This document shows positions 55,505-56,651 of a stretch of 56,651 bases of DNA, one piece after another. The notes beneath the pieces are model-generated. The model did not search any database, was not told where the DNA came from, and worked only from the letters and a program-made list of their open reading frames with translations. Position 1 is the stretch's first letter, and each line of letters begins with the position of its first letter. This DNA is from Alloyangia mangrovi. GTDB lineage: Bacteria > Pseudomonadota > Alphaproteobacteria > Rhodobacterales > Rhodobacteraceae. Location of the stretch: NCBI RefSeq assembly GCF_002300555.2, contig NZ_NTHN02000033.1, positions 1 through 56,651 on the forward strand. Direction: 5' to 3'. Position numbers and translations under genes: made by a program.

Positions 55505-56130
55505 AACACCTGACCGTCGTCGAACACCCGCTGGTGCAGCACAAACTCACCCTGATGCGCGAGAAGGACACGTCCACCGCGTCCTTCCGCAAGCTGCTGC
55601 GCGAGATTTCCCTGCTGCTGGCCTATGAGGTCACCCGCGAGCTGCCCGTCACCACCAAGCAGATCGAGACCCCGCTCTGCGCCATGGAGGCCCCGACCAT
55701 CGAGGGCAAGAAGCTGGCGCTGGTGTCCATCCTGCGCGCCGGCAACGGTCTTCTCGACGGCATCCTCGAGCTGATCCCCGCCGCCCGCGTGGGCTTCGTC
55801 GGCCTCTACCGCGACGAGGAGACGCTGGAGCCGGTGCAATATTACTTCAAGGTGCCGAAGAACCTCGAGGACCGCACGGTGATCGCCGTCGATCCGATGC
55901 TCGCCACCGGCAATTCCTCGGTCGCGGCGATCGATCTGCTGAAGCAGGCCGGCGCCAAGAACATCATCTTCCTGTGCCTGCTGGCCTCGCCCGAGGGCGT
56001 CAAGCGCATGGAAGAGGCACACCCCGACGTGCCGATCATCACCGCCTCGCTCGACGAGAAGCTGAATGAAAAAGGCTATATCGTTCCGGGACTAGGGGAT
56101 GCGGGCGACCGCATGTTCGGCACAAAATAA
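55501..56130 (+). CDS. upp: Uracil phosphoribosyltransferase
   Basis: Converts uracil and PRPP to UMP. The 209-residue protein has [81 protein letters not shown] (PRPP motif) and C-terminal [20 protein letters not shown] 55501 overlaps the add stop. It completes the operon: cytidine is deaminated, deoA frees uracil, and Upp reuses it. Confidence 0.97.
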   Translation: MKHLTVVEHPLVQHKLTLMREKDTSTASFRKLLREISLLLAYEVTRELPVTTKQIETPLCAMEAPTIEGKKLALVSILRAGNGLLDGILELIPAARVGFVGLYRDEETLEPVQYYFKVPKNLEDRTVIAVDPMLATGNSSVAAIDLLKQAGAKNIIFLCLLASPEGVKRMEEAHPDVPIITASLDEKLNEKGYIVPGLGDAGDRMFGTK

Positions 56131-56200
56131 GCCCCCTCAACGCTTTACAGCTGCGCAGCCGTCATGCAATGCTGGCCGCGCAGCTTCCCGGGGGGGCGAC

Positions 56201-56651
56201 ATGCGTATCAAGGTTTCGGCAAGTTCCGCCATTCTCACACTCGGCACGGCGATCGGCTCCGCTCTCATCGGTGCCCCCGTGCTGGCTCAGCGGATCGACA
56301 CAATCAGCACTCCGGCCGAAGTGCCCCCGGCCAGCTATACCGCCGCGCAATATGTCGATAGCCGCGGCTGCGTCTTCGTCCGCGCCGGATTCGATGACGC
56401 GGTGATCTGGGTGCCGCGGGTCAGCCGCGCCGGCGAGCCGGTCTGCGGCTACGCGCCGAGCCTCTCGGGCCAGAGCCGCACGGCCGTGGCCGAGGCACCC
56501 GCCGCCAAGTCCGCCCCGGTGATCGAGCCCACGCCTGCGCCCGCGCCCAAGCCGGTGCAGGCCGCCGCCGCACCCAGCCCGGCCCCAACCCGCAGTCCCA
56601 GCCAGCCGATGACCACCGTGGCCTCGAAGCCCGCAACCGTGGTCAAGGCCC
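56201..56651 (+). CDS. SPOR-type exported protein, truncated by window end
   Basis: The open frame starts at ATG 56201 and runs off the end with no stop. It has a signal peptide (MRIKVSASSAILTLGTAIGS...APVLA). A domain with two cysteines follows (YTAAQYVDSRGCVFVRAGFDDAVIWVPRVSR...PVCGY), then a Pro/Ala-rich linker (EPTPAPAPKPVQAAAAPSP). This layout is typical of Rhodobacterales proteins that carry a C-terminal SPOR peptidoglycan-binding domain, which would lie beyond the window (inference). A G7 run at 56190-56196 sits just upstream of the start. Confidence 0.75.
   Translation, partial: MRIKVSASSAILTLGTAIGSALIGAPVLAQRIDTISTPAEVPPASYTAAQYVDSRGCVFVRAGFDDAVIWVPRVSRAGEPVCGYAPSLSGQSRTAVAEAPAAKSAPVIEPTPAPAPKPVQAAAAPSPAPTRSPSQPMTTVASKPATVVKA

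Overview
The window is high-GC and gene-dense, with almost all genes resembling Roseobacter-group Alphaproteobacteria (Rhodobacterales). Indicators are the fused two-domain aldehyde dehydrogenase of ALDH16 type beside deoC, class II EPSP synthase, the PuuE-UraD fusion, an FzlA-like GST, and intergenic palindromes of the form GGGATATTTGAACCNAGAAGAA. I lean towards a Salipiger-like genus, but that is inference from protein flavour only. No rRNA, tRNA, phage, transposase or CRISPR was seen. It reads as ordinary chromosome.

Layout. 1-3.2 kb: copper chaperones PCu(A)C and SCO, a lytic transglycosylase lipoprotein and an unknown protein. 3.4-6.6 kb: a minus-strand cassette of an arylsulfotransferase-like protein, a 74-residue membrane protein and a membrane-anchored PAPS-type sulfotransferase. 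6.8-8.5 kb: a membrane-anchored winged-helix protein with a small exported partner, and another exported unknown. 8.5-12.8 kb: purine/ureide catabolism (NCS2 permease, AllA, AllE, PuuE-UraD). 13.2-20 kb: smpB, mercaptopyruvate sulfurtransferase, aromatic aminotransferase, a monooxygenase-fold protein, deoC and ALDH16. 20-22.2 kb: rsfS, rlmH, a candidate structured small RNA and uppP. 22.4-29.1 kb: gltD, a GFA-family protein and gltB. 29.2-36.3 kb: mtgA, an Ntn hydrolase, a GST, isochorismatase and isochorismate synthase, and a LysR/SDR divergent pair. 36.6-40.3 kb: a sulfur-handling operon (periplasmic rhodanese, YeeE/TsuA transporter, 54-residue protein) and an MFS exporter. 40.5-47.0 kb: one plus-strand run from aroA through cmk to two saccharopine dehydrogenase-type enzymes. 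47.1-51.5 kb: CYTH, DsbA-like, DUF721/DciA, MutY and AlkB. 51.6-56.1 kb: a nucleoside salvage operon cdd-deoA-deoB-add-upp in which all four junctions overlap. A truncated SPOR-like exported protein closes the window.

The most important technical observation is that five genes (the winged-helix gene, sseA, gltB, the MFS gene and deoA) are broken at seven G or C homopolymers of 7-8 bases. In every case removing exactly one base restores a full-length, family-typical protein. Every coding-region G/C run of at least seven that I found is disrupted. Because gltB, sseA and deoA are conserved metabolic genes, I read this as systematic +1 homopolymer errors in the assembly. I annotate these genes as single loci.

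The best candidates for undescribed biology are the sulfotransferase trio, the membrane-anchored winged-helix protein with its exported partner, the nested-stem RNA between rlmH and uppP, and two structured AT-rich intergenic regions (upstream of gltD and at 36.4 kb).
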